NCBI GenBank assembly: GCA_963793005.1
Contig: CAWBYP010000006.1
Location: 1 to 64,000, forward strand
DNA length: 64,000 nt
From: RPQJ01 sp963793005
GTDB taxonomy: Bacteria > Pseudomonadota > Gammaproteobacteria > Steroidobacterales > Steroidobacteraceae
Reading direction: 5' to 3'
Notes under the pieces: generated by a model
What the model saw: the letters and a program-made list of their open reading frames with translations, nothing else
Told to the model about the DNA's origin: nothing
The model's database searches: none
Part shown: positions 25,944 through 35,029 of the stretch, piece after piece
Layout of the letters: every line of letters begins with the position of its first letter
Numbering within the stretch: position 1 is the first letter of the stretch
Program-made: the position numbers and the translations under genes

Positions 25944-26771
25944 ATGATCATCTCCTGGATCGGTTCCTGGGCGGAATCCGCTACGCTGCTCTATCTCTAT
26001 GTAGCTACTGCCGTCCTGCTGATGGCGAGCGCCGTGGTCGGCACCTTGCTGGGGCGTTTCATCAATCGAAATGTCCCTGAGGCGGACCGCAAGCCCCTTG
26101 GCAGCGGCGTCACTGGGGCCGTGCTCGGGCTCCTTGCGTTCATGCTGGCCTTCACGTTCGGCACCGCTGCCAACCGCTTTGCAGAACGCAAGCAACTGGT
26201 GGTCGAGGAGTCCAACGCCATCGGCACGGCCTACCTCCGCGCGCAACTGGTCGAGGATCCGTACGGTGGCGCGATCCGTACACAACTGCGCCATTACGTC
26301 GACAGCCGCCTGGAGGCCGTGTCGGCCTCCAACTCCAGAGACGAGCAGCGGCTGGCGCAGTTCCTCATCGATGCGAACGCGACCCAGGCGCGAATGTGGT
26401 CCCAGGTCGTGGAGCTCTCGAAGCAACATCCCGATTCGGTCCTGGTCGGACTGCTGGCTAGCGCCGTCAACTCGGTAATCGATCTTCATGCCACGCGTGT
26501 AGCCGTGGGACTTCACAACCGGATCCCGACGAGCATCTGGGTGACAATCTACTTCATTGCGATTGTCGCGACGGCGCTCACCGGATACGATTCGGGACTT
26601 TCCTCACGCCGCAGCACACTAGCTTCGCTGAGCACGCTGGCGATGGTCATGACGTTCTGCGCGGTCGTGCTGTTGATCATCGATCTCGATCGGCCGGCCC
26701 AGACCATGTTCAGCGTAGACCAGCAGACGATGATCGATCTGCAGAGGAGCTTCTCGGAACCGGGACCCTGA
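25944..26771 (+). CDS. DUF4239 membrane protein
   Basis: The 275-residue protein has two N-terminal membrane helices (LYLYVATAVLLMASAVVGTLL and LGLLAFMLAFTFGTAANRF) and two C-terminal ones. The sequence FMLAFTFGTAANRFAERKQL followed by EESNAIGTAYLRAQLV is typical of DUF4239, a family with distant similarity to bestrophin-type channels. ATG 25944 follows GAGGGC and is preferred over 25911. It is divergent from the phospholipase-exporter operon, and its own downstream gap of about 290 bases before the TIR gene contains no other gene. The role is unknown; a channel or transport role is conjecture. Confidence 0.8.
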   Translation: MIISWIGSWAESATLLYLYVATAVLLMASAVVGTLLGRFINRNVPEADRKPLGSGVTGAVLGLLAFMLAFTFGTAANRFAERKQLVVEESNAIGTAYLRAQLVEDPYGGAIRTQLRHYVDSRLEAVSASNSRDEQRLAQFLIDANATQARMWSQVVELSKQHPDSVLVGLLASAVNSVIDLHATRVAVGLHNRIPTSIWVTIYFIAIVATALTGYDSGLSSRRSTLASLSTLAMVMTFCAVVLLIIDLDRPAQTMFSVDQQTMIDLQRSFSEPGP

Positions 26772-27062
26772 CCAGATTGCAGGGGGATTCCGCGCCGCGT
26801 TTTCGACCACGGCGGGCCGTCGAGTGCGGTGCCAGGCCCGACCCACCGGGCGGGACCTGCTTGACGATAACAACTTGTTCTGAATCAACAGGTTGACTTC
26901 GCAATTCTTCGCAGCGGCCCACCCCGAGGCACCAGAGTCCGGCACTATCCTCTGGCACCGTCCTTCTCACGCCGTCATGTATCCGTTAGCCTTGCGCGTT
27001 CTACATGGCGCGAACGCCTACCCTGCCCGCGCCACAGGCAATTGGACGCATAGGGTTCGACA

Positions 27063-28859
27063 GTGGCGCAATCTGCAGACGTTTTCCTCAGCTACTCGCG
27101 CGAAGACAAGACCCGGGTGCTCGATCTCGCGGGCAAGCTGCGGGCCGCCGGCGTAAATCTCTGGATCGACCAGGGCGGGATCGACGGAGCCGCGCTCTGG
27201 GGCGAGTCCATCGTCCGTGCGCTTGAAGGCGCGAAGGTGCTGCTGCTGATGGTGACACCATCGGCGGTCAACTCACACAACGTCGCCAAGGAAGTGATGC
27301 TGACAAGCGAGCGCAAGGGCAACATCCTTCCCGTTCATCTCGAACCGACGACGATTCCCCTCGGCCTCAAGTACCCGCTCGCCGGTATCCAGCACATCGA
27401 GTTCTACCACGGCGACCCGGACGACAACCTGCAGGCGGTACTTCGCTCGCTCGACTCGCTGGGCGTGAAGATCACGCCGCCAACTGCGGTCGTCGCACCC
27501 GGCGTCGACGCGCAGCCCGGCGCAGCATTCGCCGGACACGCGACGCATCCAGCCGAATCCCTGCCGGAAGGCGGGGCGTTGGCCGTCCTGCCGTTCGACA
27601 ACATCAGCCCGGATCCGGAGACCGACTATTTCAGCGATGGCCTCACCGAGGAACTGATCGCGAGGCTGTCGCTGGTGAGCGAGATCAACCTGATCTCGCG
27701 CTGGGCATCGATGCAGCACAAGGGACGCGGACAGGATATCCACGCGATCGGCAACGCGCTCGGCGCGCGCTACATCGTCGGCGGCGGCGTGCGCCGGTTC
27801 CAGGACTCGGTGCGGATCACCGTGCAGCTGGTAGACATCGCAACCAACCTGCAGCTCTGGGGAAACACCTACAAGGGCAAGCTCGACGACATCTTCGACA
27901 TCCAGGAACAGGTCGCCCAGCAGATCGTCGAGGCGCTGAAGCTGAAGCTCAGCTTCACTGAAAAGCTCTCGCTCACCAAGCGCCAGACGCTGAACGCCGA
28001 GGCCTACGACCTCTACCTGCGGGGCCAGGACCAGCTCTACCGTCTGACCAAGCGCAGCGTCGAGTACGCGATCCAGCTGTTCGAGAAGGCCATCGAGCTC
28101 GATTCGCGCTATGCCTCCGCCTATGCGGGATGTTCGAGCGCCTACGGCCAGATGTACCAGTTGATCGCCCGCGAGGAGCGCTACCGGGAACTGGCGCAGG
28201 AACTCAGCTTCAAGGCGCTGATGTACGACAACAATCTCTCCGAAGCCTACCGGGCGATGGGCTTGTCGTATTTCCTGTGGGGAAAGATGGATGAGGCCAC
28301 GGCCTCGTGCACCAAGGCAGTTGAAATCGATCCCGACGACTTCATCGCCCACTGGACGCTGGGACGGATCTATTTCACGGAAGGCAGACTCGAGCAGGCA
28401 CTGAAGCTTTTCCGCAGGGTGGCCGAGATCAAGCCGAGCTTCTACGCGGGGCATCTCGACGTCGCGCAGACGTGCACGGGTCTCGGGCTGGACGAGGAAG
28501 CCGCGGTGGTCAATCGCCGCCTGCTCGAAATCATGCCGAACTACCTGCTGCAGAATCCCGACGATGCACGGGCGCGGCTGATCTACGCAAGCAAGCTCGG
28601 CCTGGCAGGTCGCAAGGACGAGGCGATCAGCGAAGGCACCAAGGCGCTGGTGTTGAGTCCCGGGGACCCCGTGATGCTCTACAACGCCGCCTGCATGTAC
28701 GTGAGCCTCGGCGAGTCCGAGCGCGCCCTCGACGCACTGCGCCAGGCGGTCGAGTCGGGATATACGAACTTCGGCTGGATGCAGAACGATCCGGACCTGG
28801 TTCCACTACGCGAACACCCGGAATTTGTCGATTTGATGCGCCTGATGAAGCCGGAGTAG
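27063..28859 (+). CDS. TIR-TolB-TPR protein
   Basis: The protein of 598 residues starts at GTG 27063. Residues 1-130 form a TIR domain (DVFLSYSREDKTRVLDLAGK, VNLWIDQGGIDG, LLLMVTPSAVNSHNVAKEVM); the Glu of AKEV sits where the catalytic Glu of NAD-cleaving TIR domains lies. Residues about 165-300 match the TolB-like/FlgO-like N-terminal region found in adenylate-cyclase-type TPR proteins (LAVLPFDNISPDPETDYFSD, GARYIVGGGVRR). The rest holds at least seven tetratricopeptide repeats. TIR domains can signal through NAD cleavage or protein contact; no effector or defence partner gene is next to it, so a general regulatory or stress role is equally possible. It converges on the potassium-channel gene. 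Confidence 0.85.
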   Translation: MAQSADVFLSYSREDKTRVLDLAGKLRAAGVNLWIDQGGIDGAALWGESIVRALEGAKVLLLMVTPSAVNSHNVAKEVMLTSERKGNILPVHLEPTTIPLGLKYPLAGIQHIEFYHGDPDDNLQAVLRSLDSLGVKITPPTAVVAPGVDAQPGAAFAGHATHPAESLPEGGALAVLPFDNISPDPETDYFSDGLTEELIARLSLVSEINLISRWASMQHKGRGQDIHAIGNALGARYIVGGGVRRFQDSVRITVQLVDIATNLQLWGNTYKGKLDDIFDIQEQVAQQIVEALKLKLSFTEKLSLTKRQTLNAEAYDLYLRGQDQLYRLTKRSVEYAIQLFEKAIELDSRYASAYAGCSSAYGQMYQLIAREERYRELAQELSFKALMYDNNLSEAYRAMGLSYFLWGKMDEATASCTKAVEIDPDDFIAHWTLGRIYFTEGRLEQALKLFRRVAEIKPSFYAGHLDVAQTCTGLGLDEEAAVVNRRLLEIMPNYLLQNPDDARARLIYASKLGLAGRKDEAISEGTKALVLSPGDPVMLYNAACMYVSLGESERALDALRQAVESGYTNFGWMQNDPDLVPLREHPEFVDLMRLMKPE

Positions 28860-28874
28860 CGACGCAGGCGCAAC

Positions 28875-30593
28875 CTAGTGCGGATTGCGCGTTCCGTTCG
28901 CGGCGGCCACGCGCCGCTGCGGCCGCCTCCACACCCAGCCCGCCGGGCCGTCGTGTCCGGTCAACACATAGTCGCGGATGTTCGGGTTGAACAGCATCGG
29001 CCGCTGTCGCTCGCGCGCGGCACTGCGGCCGGCGAACAGCAGCCGGTCTCCCGGATTGAGCTGCAGCGAGTCGTTCGGCAGCGCAATCTTCTCCGAGCTG
29101 CGCTCCAGGTAGAGAGGCACGCAGGCCAGCTGCGCATCGCGTTCCGCCGGATCGCGGACCAGGTCGCCAAGTGTGGCGTGTCCGCCGTCCATCAGCAGTC
29201 GATAGAACGTCGGCGCCTCGCTGATGTTCAGCGTCACGCTCCACATGGCGGGTGCGCGCTGACCGATCCGTTGCTCGAGCCGCTCGATGAGCGCGCTCGC
29301 CCATTCGGCACTCTCAGCCGATGCGATCACCAGGAACGACCACAGCAGCGGCGCGCGGATCACGGCAAGGCATTCGCTCGCGATCAGCTCGCTCGATACC
29401 ATGGTCATGTCGGCGTCGAATGCGTCGAACAGCGCCCGGGTGGCCTGCAGGTTCTGGCGGACGATCGTGAAAAGCCGGGGATTCAGTTCTCGCGCGGTCA
29501 CCACGATCGACAGGTTGTTCACGTCATCGTCGGTGCCCGCCACGATGCCGGACGCCTCGCGAATCCCTGCCTCGACCAGTGGCCCGGCCTCGGTACCGGT
29601 GCCGCGGACCGTGGGAAGGTCGGTCCCGGACGGCGCATTCGGGTCGATGACGGTCACCTCCAGCCCGTGGGCGTGGAATGCCCGGACAACCTCGCGTCCA
29701 AACCGCCCGTAACCGCAAACCACCCACCTGCCCCGCGGCGGCGCAGCCGCGGGTTCCAGTACCGTTCCCGGCAGTCCGGTCAGCCACGCGACGAGCCTGT
29801 AGTTGACCGGCGCCGCAACGGCGAGCGCAAGCTGTTGCCCGAACCGGGCGAACGGATTGATGATCCGGTGCGTGCCGAACGATTCCATGTTGGCTGCTGT
29901 TTCCCGGCTCATGGCGCGGGCCAGCACCGGTACATTGGGTTCGAGCAGGCGCACCGTCATCGCGACCGCGAGGTTGGCCTGGTCGTCGTTGGTGAGCGCA
30001 AGCACGCCCCTGCACTGGTCCTTGCGCAGTCCCGCGGCAATCAGGTTGTCGGGCAGCCGGGCGTCTGCCGCCAGCGCGAGCGGCACTTGCCGGAAGTCCA
30101 TCAGGTCCATTTCCTGGACCCGGGTCTCGTCGACTTCCACGACGACGAAGCGCCGGCCACGCAGGTCCAGCGCCTGCGCGACCAGCCGGCCCGTCTCGCC
30201 GATCCCGCAGATGATGAAAAACGGCTCGACGATCGAACGCACTCTGCGATTGAAGCGCGCATCGACGTAGGCCTTGCGCACTGCCTTGTCGCGCCCGAGC
30301 GCGAGCAGGCTGGCGACCAGGTAGGCCCAGCCGAGCACGGAGGCAAAGATGATCACCACCACCCAGAGGCGCTGGCCGTCGGTGAAGCCTTGCGGAATCT
30401 CGCCGAAGCCGATCGTGCTCGCGGTGTAGGTCATGAAGTAGAAGGCCTGGAACAGCGACATGTGCCAGGGCTGGCCGTCCTGGTCCACGCCGGGGATCAG
30501 CACCAGGCCCACCATGCCGACCGCGAACACCACGATCAGCACGATGATCGGCGCCCGCAGGCGCCGCAACGTGAGCAGCAGCGTGCTGTTCAC
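28875..30593 (-). CDS. Potassium channel with two RCK (TrkA-N/C) units
   Basis: The 572-residue protein has two membrane helices flanking a pore loop with the filter TASTIGFGEIP, a variant of the potassium-selective TVGYG signature. Two Rossmann RCK domains follow (FIICGIGETGRLVAQALDLR and RWVVCGYGRFGREVVRAFHA), the second with a C-terminal TrkA-C-like region (LERSSEKIALPNDSLQLNPG). RCK domains gate such channels in response to ions or nucleotides. It lies six bases downstream of the DUF6394 gene, so the two are cotranscribed, and its stop is only 15 bases from the TIR gene stop. Confidence 0.88.
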   Translation of the reverse strand: MNSTLLLTLRRLRAPIIVLIVVFAVGMVGLVLIPGVDQDGQPWHMSLFQAFYFMTYTASTIGFGEIPQGFTDGQRLWVVVIIFASVLGWAYLVASLLALGRDKAVRKAYVDARFNRRVRSIVEPFFIICGIGETGRLVAQALDLRGRRFVVVEVDETRVQEMDLMDFRQVPLALAADARLPDNLIAAGLRKDQCRGVLALTNDDQANLAVAMTVRLLEPNVPVLARAMSRETAANMESFGTHRIINPFARFGQQLALAVAAPVNYRLVAWLTGLPGTVLEPAAAPPRGRWVVCGYGRFGREVVRAFHAHGLEVTVIDPNAPSGTDLPTVRGTGTEAGPLVEAGIREASGIVAGTDDDVNNLSIVVTARELNPRLFTIVRQNLQATRALFDAFDADMTMVSSELIASECLAVIRAPLLWSFLVIASAESAEWASALIERLEQRIGQRAPAMWSVTLNISEAPTFYRLLMDGGHATLGDLVRDPAERDAQLACVPLYLERSSEKIALPNDSLQLNPGDRLLFAGRSAARERQRPMLFNPNIRDYVLTGHDGPAGWVWRRPQRRVAAANGTRNPH

Positions 30594-30599
30594 GTCAAA

Positions 30600-30974
30600 T
30601 CATCTCCGCATCATGGTCGTCTCGACGATGAGGATGACCACCGACACCACGTTGGCCAGCAGCGCGCCGGCCGACAGCGACACGACGCTGACGATCGTGT
30701 CCTCCGAAAGCGGTCCCGGCGGCGCAAAGAACCACACCAGCGCCGCCGCGCCGAGTTGCAGCACGGCCACCAGGCTGGTCGCGAGGTGCACCGCGCCGAT
30801 CTGTGTGCGGTCGCCGAACTTGAGCGCCGTCGCAATCACGTTCACGACGAACGCGGCGAAGAATTCCCACAGGTGGTGCTGGCCGGGATCGGTTGGGTCT
30901 CCGTAGACAAAACCGAAATTCATGGTCGCGGCCAGTACGATGACGAAGCCGAAGATGACTTTTTCGAGGTTCAT
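30600..30974 (-). CDS. DUF6394 membrane protein
   Basis: The 124-residue protein has about four hydrophobic helices and begins MNLEKVIFGFVIVLAATMNF, with GFVYGDPTDPGQHHLWEFFA and GDRTQIGAVHLATSLVAVLQ, all typical of DUF6394. Members are often encoded beside RCK potassium channels, as here, and may form part of the same complex or support channel assembly. The evidence is gene order only. The gene starts about 100 bases downstream of the PBP7-like peptidase gene. Confidence 0.8.
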   Translation of the reverse strand: MNLEKVIFGFVIVLAATMNFGFVYGDPTDPGQHHLWEFFAAFVVNVIATALKFGDRTQIGAVHLATSLVAVLQLGAAALVWFFAPPGPLSEDTIVSVVSLSAGALLANVVSVVILIVETTMMRR

Positions 30975-31076
30975 GCAGGGACCCGGTCGTAGCGTCGGTA
31001 GCTGCGTTATGCCACACGAGGGTCCGTCAGGCCACCCCCCGGGAATGCCCGGTGGACGATCAAACGACGGCGTCGA

Positions 31077-31967
31077 TCAACCGCTGGGCAGTAACGAGGA
31101 CGACGCGCTGGCCGCGGCCCGGTGAGTCGACTCCACCCAGCGCCTTGCCCGCTGGGCGTCGGCGATCCGGGTGAGCTTGCCCCATGAGTTCAGCAGCACG
31201 ATCACGACCTGGCGGCCGTCGATTACAGTCTGCATCACCAGGCAGCGACCGGCCTCTGATATGTAACCGGTCTTCTGCACGCTCACCTGCCAGCCGGGGT
31301 TGGCGACCAACCGGTTGGTATTGCGGAACTCGAGTCGCTGGCGGTTGACCTGGACGGTGTGATCCGTATCGGTCGAGTAGTCGCGGATGGTCGGATTCCC
31401 GCCCGCCGCAAGCACCAGCTTGGCGAGATCTTCCGGACTCGCCACGTTGGAACTCGAAAGGCCGGTCGGCTCGACGAAACGCGCGGTGCTCATGCCAAGC
31501 GCCTGCGCCTTGTGATTCATGGCCCGTACACAGGCGGCCGTGCCGCCCGGATACTCGCGGCACAGCGCGTGTGCGGCCCGGTTCTCCGATGACATCAGCG
31601 CGAGGTGCAGCAGGTCCCCGCGGCTCAAGCGCACGCCGGGTGCGAGGCGCGAGCCCGAGCCCGCCGTGCCGCGAACGTCGTCGGAGGTAATGCTCAGGAT
31701 CTCGTCGTCCGACTGCCCGGCATCGAGCACGACCAGCGCGGTCATCAGCTTGGTGATCGAGGCGATCGGCACGGGAACGTGCTCGTGGCGCGCGGCGAGC
31801 ACCGACGAATCCGCTTCGTCGAGAATGTAGAAAGCATTCGAGCGCAGGTCCGGTCGCGACGGCGGCTGAACGGCGCCCGGCGGGGCCGCGGCGGCATCGT
31901 GCGGGATAAAAATGGATAGCAGGCAGAGCGCCAGCGCAATCGACCCAATCATCCGGCACGAACGCAT
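31077..31967 (-). CDS. pbpG: D-alanyl-D-alanine endopeptidase (PBP7-like)
   Basis: The 296-residue exported serine hydrolase has a signal peptide (IALALCLLSIFIPHDAAA). The SxxK motif is SITK in VPIASITKLMTALVVLD, the SxN motif is SEN in ALMSSENRAAHAL, and KTG occurs in VQKTGYISEAGRCLVMQ. These mark a class C low-molecular-weight penicillin-binding protein that trims peptidoglycan peptide cross-links. PbpG is the closest recognised type, though DacA/DacC relatives are similar. It is divergent from the GGDEF-EAL gene, with about 190-240 bases between them. Confidence 0.85.
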   Translation of the reverse strand: MRSCRMIGSIALALCLLSIFIPHDAAAAPPGAVQPPSRPDLRSNAFYILDEADSSVLAARHEHVPVPIASITKLMTALVVLDAGQSDDEILSITSDDVRGTAGSGSRLAPGVRLSRGDLLHLALMSSENRAAHALCREYPGGTAACVRAMNHKAQALGMSTARFVEPTGLSSSNVASPEDLAKLVLAAGGNPTIRDYSTDTDHTVQVNRQRLEFRNTNRLVANPGWQVSVQKTGYISEAGRCLVMQTVIDGRQVVIVLLNSWGKLTRIADAQRARRWVESTHRAAASASSSLLPSG

Positions 31968-32155
31968 CAGGTTCCTCGCATGCTGCCCGGGTTAACCAAT
32001 CAGACCGCGCGTACTGTACGCGGACCCGCTCCCATCGAAAAGGTAATCGTTCCTTGCAGGGTCCGATGAGACACGCCTCTCAGAAGCGGATGGTCCTCTG
32101 CGGTACCCGCAATACTGGACCCCGTTCACAGTTGGACTCGCGCCGATCTGGCTAG

Positions 32156-35017
32156 ATGCGGCGGGACAGCCAGGGCCCTGCGGGTGGGAGACGCGCAAAC
32201 AACAATATGTCGCCAGGACCGCAGCCAATCGACGGTACAGGCACGCATGAGGGGTTCGGCTCGGGCTGGACTGGTGCTCTTGCCGTTGCGCTGTTCGCCT
32301 ACGTCGGAATCGCGATCCTGCTGAACCTGGTCGACGGCAGCACACTGCCGGCCCTCGAGGTATTCAACCTGTATTCAGACTCGCCTGCCAGCATCGGAGT
32401 GACGATCCTGGGGGCCGCCGCGGCGCGAGGATCGACCGACCGGGCTACGCGGCGAACCTGGTGGTTGCTGACGGCTGCGCTCGGCGTCTACAGCATCGGA
32501 AACCTGCTCAATTCGACCTATTGGCTGTTCGATATCGACCCGTTCCCGTCGCTCGGCGACGTCTTTTTCCTGTGCTTCTACCCGCTGGTCTTCGCGGCCG
32601 CACTGACGGTGGTCCGCGCCGCTGCCGTCCGTGTGCAGTGGTTCCGCCTCGGGCTCGACACCACGATCCTGCTGCTGGGGTTCGGTGCTTTCTTCTGGTT
32701 CCTGGTGATCGAGCCCACTGCGGCTGCGCAGCGCGACCCGGACATGCTCAAGTACGTGCTGGCGCAGACCTACATCACCCTCAACTGCATGATGCTGCTG
32801 GCGTGCGGGGTGCTGCTGATGCACTCCGGGGCAACGCCGATACCCCGCCAGGCCCTGATGCTCCTGACCCTGGGTTTTTCGGCAATGTCGATTGCCGACA
32901 TCGTCTGGGCCATGTCGAAAGTCGACGGAAGCTACCTGCCGGGCGGCTTCTCTGACGCCATCTACCTGTCCTGTTATGTGTGGCTTGCAGCTGCCGCGCG
33001 CAACCAGCTGCGCGGTGTGCCGGCCGCGCGCCATGCGCGGAGCGCCCTGAGCGCGGCCATGGTGCAGGCGCTGCCGTACATCGCAATGATGGTTTCCTTC
33101 ATCGTGCTGGTCTACGTAGAGAGCAGCACGATGTCCAGTCCCGTCAACACGATGACCGTCATCATTTTCGTGCTTACCGCCCTGGTGATGGCGCGCCAGG
33201 GAGTACTGATGCGCGATGAAGCGCTGCTGAGGGAACGCCGGGCGGTCGGAATCGTCGAGGCCCGCTACGCTTCCCTGATCAAGAATGCCTCTGACGTCAT
33301 CATGATCACCGACGCGGCCGGCAAACTGCAGTTCGCCTCGCCCGCCGCTGAACGCACCTTCGCGATCCACCCCGACGAACTGGTCGGCCGCAACCTCCTC
33401 GACCTGTGGGCCGAACCTGACCGCGAGCGACTGACGACATTTCTCGCGGAGGTGGTCGCGACACGCGGTCGCGTCGTCGGACCGGTAGAGTCAGTAGTCG
33501 AGAGCGGCGACCGCCGCAGCACACTCGAATGCGTCGGCAGCAACCTGATGGACGACACGGCCATCGGGGGACTGGCACTCAATTTCCGCGACGTGACAGA
33601 GCGAAAGACGCTCGAGGAACAGTTGCGGAAACTCGCGTTTCACGACCCGCTGACCCTGCTCGCCAACCGCAGCCTGTTCTGGAACCGCGTCGAACACGCG
33701 CTGGAGCTGGCACAGCGCTCCCGGCAGCACGTGGCCGTGATGTTCCTGGACCTCGACAACTTCAAGAACGTGAACGACTCGCTCGGTCACGATGCGGGCG
33801 ACCGACTGCTCCAGGCGGCGGCGCAACGACTGGTGAAGACTACCCGCCCGTCGGACACCGTTGCACGCCTGGGCGGCGACGAGTTCGCCATCCTGCTGGA
33901 AGGCATCCGCAGCGAGGACGACGTCGAACGCATAGCCGCGCCGATCACGGCCGCATTCAATCGTCCACTGCTGCTCGACGGCAGGGAAACCGATGCGTCT
34001 GCCAGCATCGGCGTCGCCTGCTCCCGGCCAGGCGACGACGCCGAACAACTGCTGCGCAATGCAGACATAGCCATGTACGGGGCAAAGGCTGCCGGCAAGG
34101 CGCGTTTCGTCATGTTCCAGCCGCACATGCAGGAACAGATTCATGATCGCATGCGACTGGAGCAGGACATCGACCTGGCGCTGGCGCGGAACGAGTTCTT
34201 CCTGGAATTCCAGCCGGTCATCGACCTGACCAGCCGCGAGCTGCTCGGCGTCGAAGCCCTGCTGCGGTGGCACCATCCCCGGCGGGGCGTCGTCATGCCC
34301 ACGGACTTCATTTCGATCGCCGAGGAGTCGAGCCGCATCGTCGAGCTTGGTCGCCGTGTCCTGGTCGACGCGTGCACCCAGGTCCGTTCGTGGAGCGAGT
34401 CGGCGCCAGCCGGAAGTGGACTGCGGGTGGCGGTCAACATATCCGGCCGCCACCTGCAGCAGGGAAACCTGGTCGCAGACGTGCGCCATGCGCTCGAGGT
34501 CTCCGGCCTCGACCCGGGCTGCCTGGTGATCGAAATGACGGAAAGCACGATCATGCAGAACACCGAAGTCAACCTCGAGCGATTCCGCGATCTGAAGTCG
34601 CTGGGCGTCCGTCTCGCGATCGACGACTTCGGCATGGGTTACTCGTCCCTGTCGTACCTGCATCGATTCCCGATCGACATCCTGAAGATCGACCGCGCAT
34701 TCGTCAGCCGCATGACCGAGCATGATGGCGGCCCGGAACTGGCCCGCGCAGTCGTGATGCTCGGCGCAACGCTCGGACTGGAGACGGTGGCCGAAGGCAT
34801 CGAGAACGAAGACCAGGTGGCGAGCCTGCTCGACCTCGGGTGCGTGGCGGGACAGGGATTCCTGTTTGCCCGCTCGAGTTCGCTCGACACCGTGGGCGGG
34901 ACGCCTTTCATGTCGCGCCGGGCTCGCCTGCGGGCGGAGCGCGAGGCCTACGCCGAGCTCACCGCCACAGGCCGCTACCGTGCTGCCGAACTGTGGCCGC
35001 ATTCGGCGGCAGGTTGA
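32156..35017 (+). CDS. Membrane PAS-GGDEF-EAL protein
   Basis: The protein of 953 residues (936 from ATG 32207) has an N-terminal region with about eight membrane helices (residues 35-330), a PAS domain (YASLIKNASDVIMITDAAG), a GGDEF domain with intact VARLGGDEFAILLEG and an EAL domain with LLGVEALLRWHHP and LAIDDFGMGYSSL. Both catalytic motifs look complete, so it could make and degrade cyclic di-GMP. No ribosome site decides clearly between the two starts. It stands alone on its strand, divergent from pbpG and convergent with the two-component genes, and a sensory role for its membrane part is inferred from layout only. Confidence 0.9.
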   Translation: MRRDSQGPAGGRRANNNMSPGPQPIDGTGTHEGFGSGWTGALAVALFAYVGIAILLNLVDGSTLPALEVFNLYSDSPASIGVTILGAAAARGSTDRATRRTWWLLTAALGVYSIGNLLNSTYWLFDIDPFPSLGDVFFLCFYPLVFAAALTVVRAAAVRVQWFRLGLDTTILLLGFGAFFWFLVIEPTAAAQRDPDMLKYVLAQTYITLNCMMLLACGVLLMHSGATPIPRQALMLLTLGFSAMSIADIVWAMSKVDGSYLPGGFSDAIYLSCYVWLAAAARNQLRGVPAARHARSALSAAMVQALPYIAMMVSFIVLVYVESSTMSSPVNTMTVIIFVLTALVMARQGVLMRDEALLRERRAVGIVEARYASLIKNASDVIMITDAAGKLQFASPAAERTFAIHPDELVGRNLLDLWAEPDRERLTTFLAEVVATRGRVVGPVESVVESGDRRSTLECVGSNLMDDTAIGGLALNFRDVTERKTLEEQLRKLAFHDPLTLLANRSLFWNRVEHALELAQRSRQHVAVMFLDLDNFKNVNDSLGHDAGDRLLQAAAQRLVKTTRPSDTVARLGGDEFAILLEGIRSEDDVERIAAPITAAFNRPLLLDGRETDASASIGVACSRPGDDAEQLLRNADIAMYGAKAAGKARFVMFQPHMQEQIHDRMRLEQDIDLALARNEFFLEFQPVIDLTSRELLGVEALLRWHHPRRGVVMPTDFISIAEESSRIVELGRRVLVDACTQVRSWSESAPAGSGLRVAVNISGRHLQQGNLVADVRHALEVSGLDPGCLVIEMTESTIMQNTEVNLERFRDLKSLGVRLAIDDFGMGYSSLSYLHRFPIDILKIDRAFVSRMTEHDGGPELARAVVMLGATLGLETVAEGIENEDQVASLLDLGCVAGQGFLFARSSSLDTVGGTPFMSRRARLRAEREAYAELTATGRYRAAELWPHSAAG

Positions 35018-35029
35018 AGCGCACTGCGA

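Noticed and set aside
26950..26970. TGGCACCGTCCTTCTC as a sigma-54 site before the TIR gene
   Set aside because: The -24 half fits but the -12 half lacks the GC of TTGCA, and the site is about 100 bases from the start.
28878..30992. 704-codon plus-strand frame over the potassium channel
   Set aside because: Antisense shadow of the channel and DUF6394 genes; no domain or signal.
30975..31076. Hairpin with CCGGG / CCCGG after pbpG
   Set aside because: Only a five-base perfect stem and no T tract; not strong enough to call a terminator.
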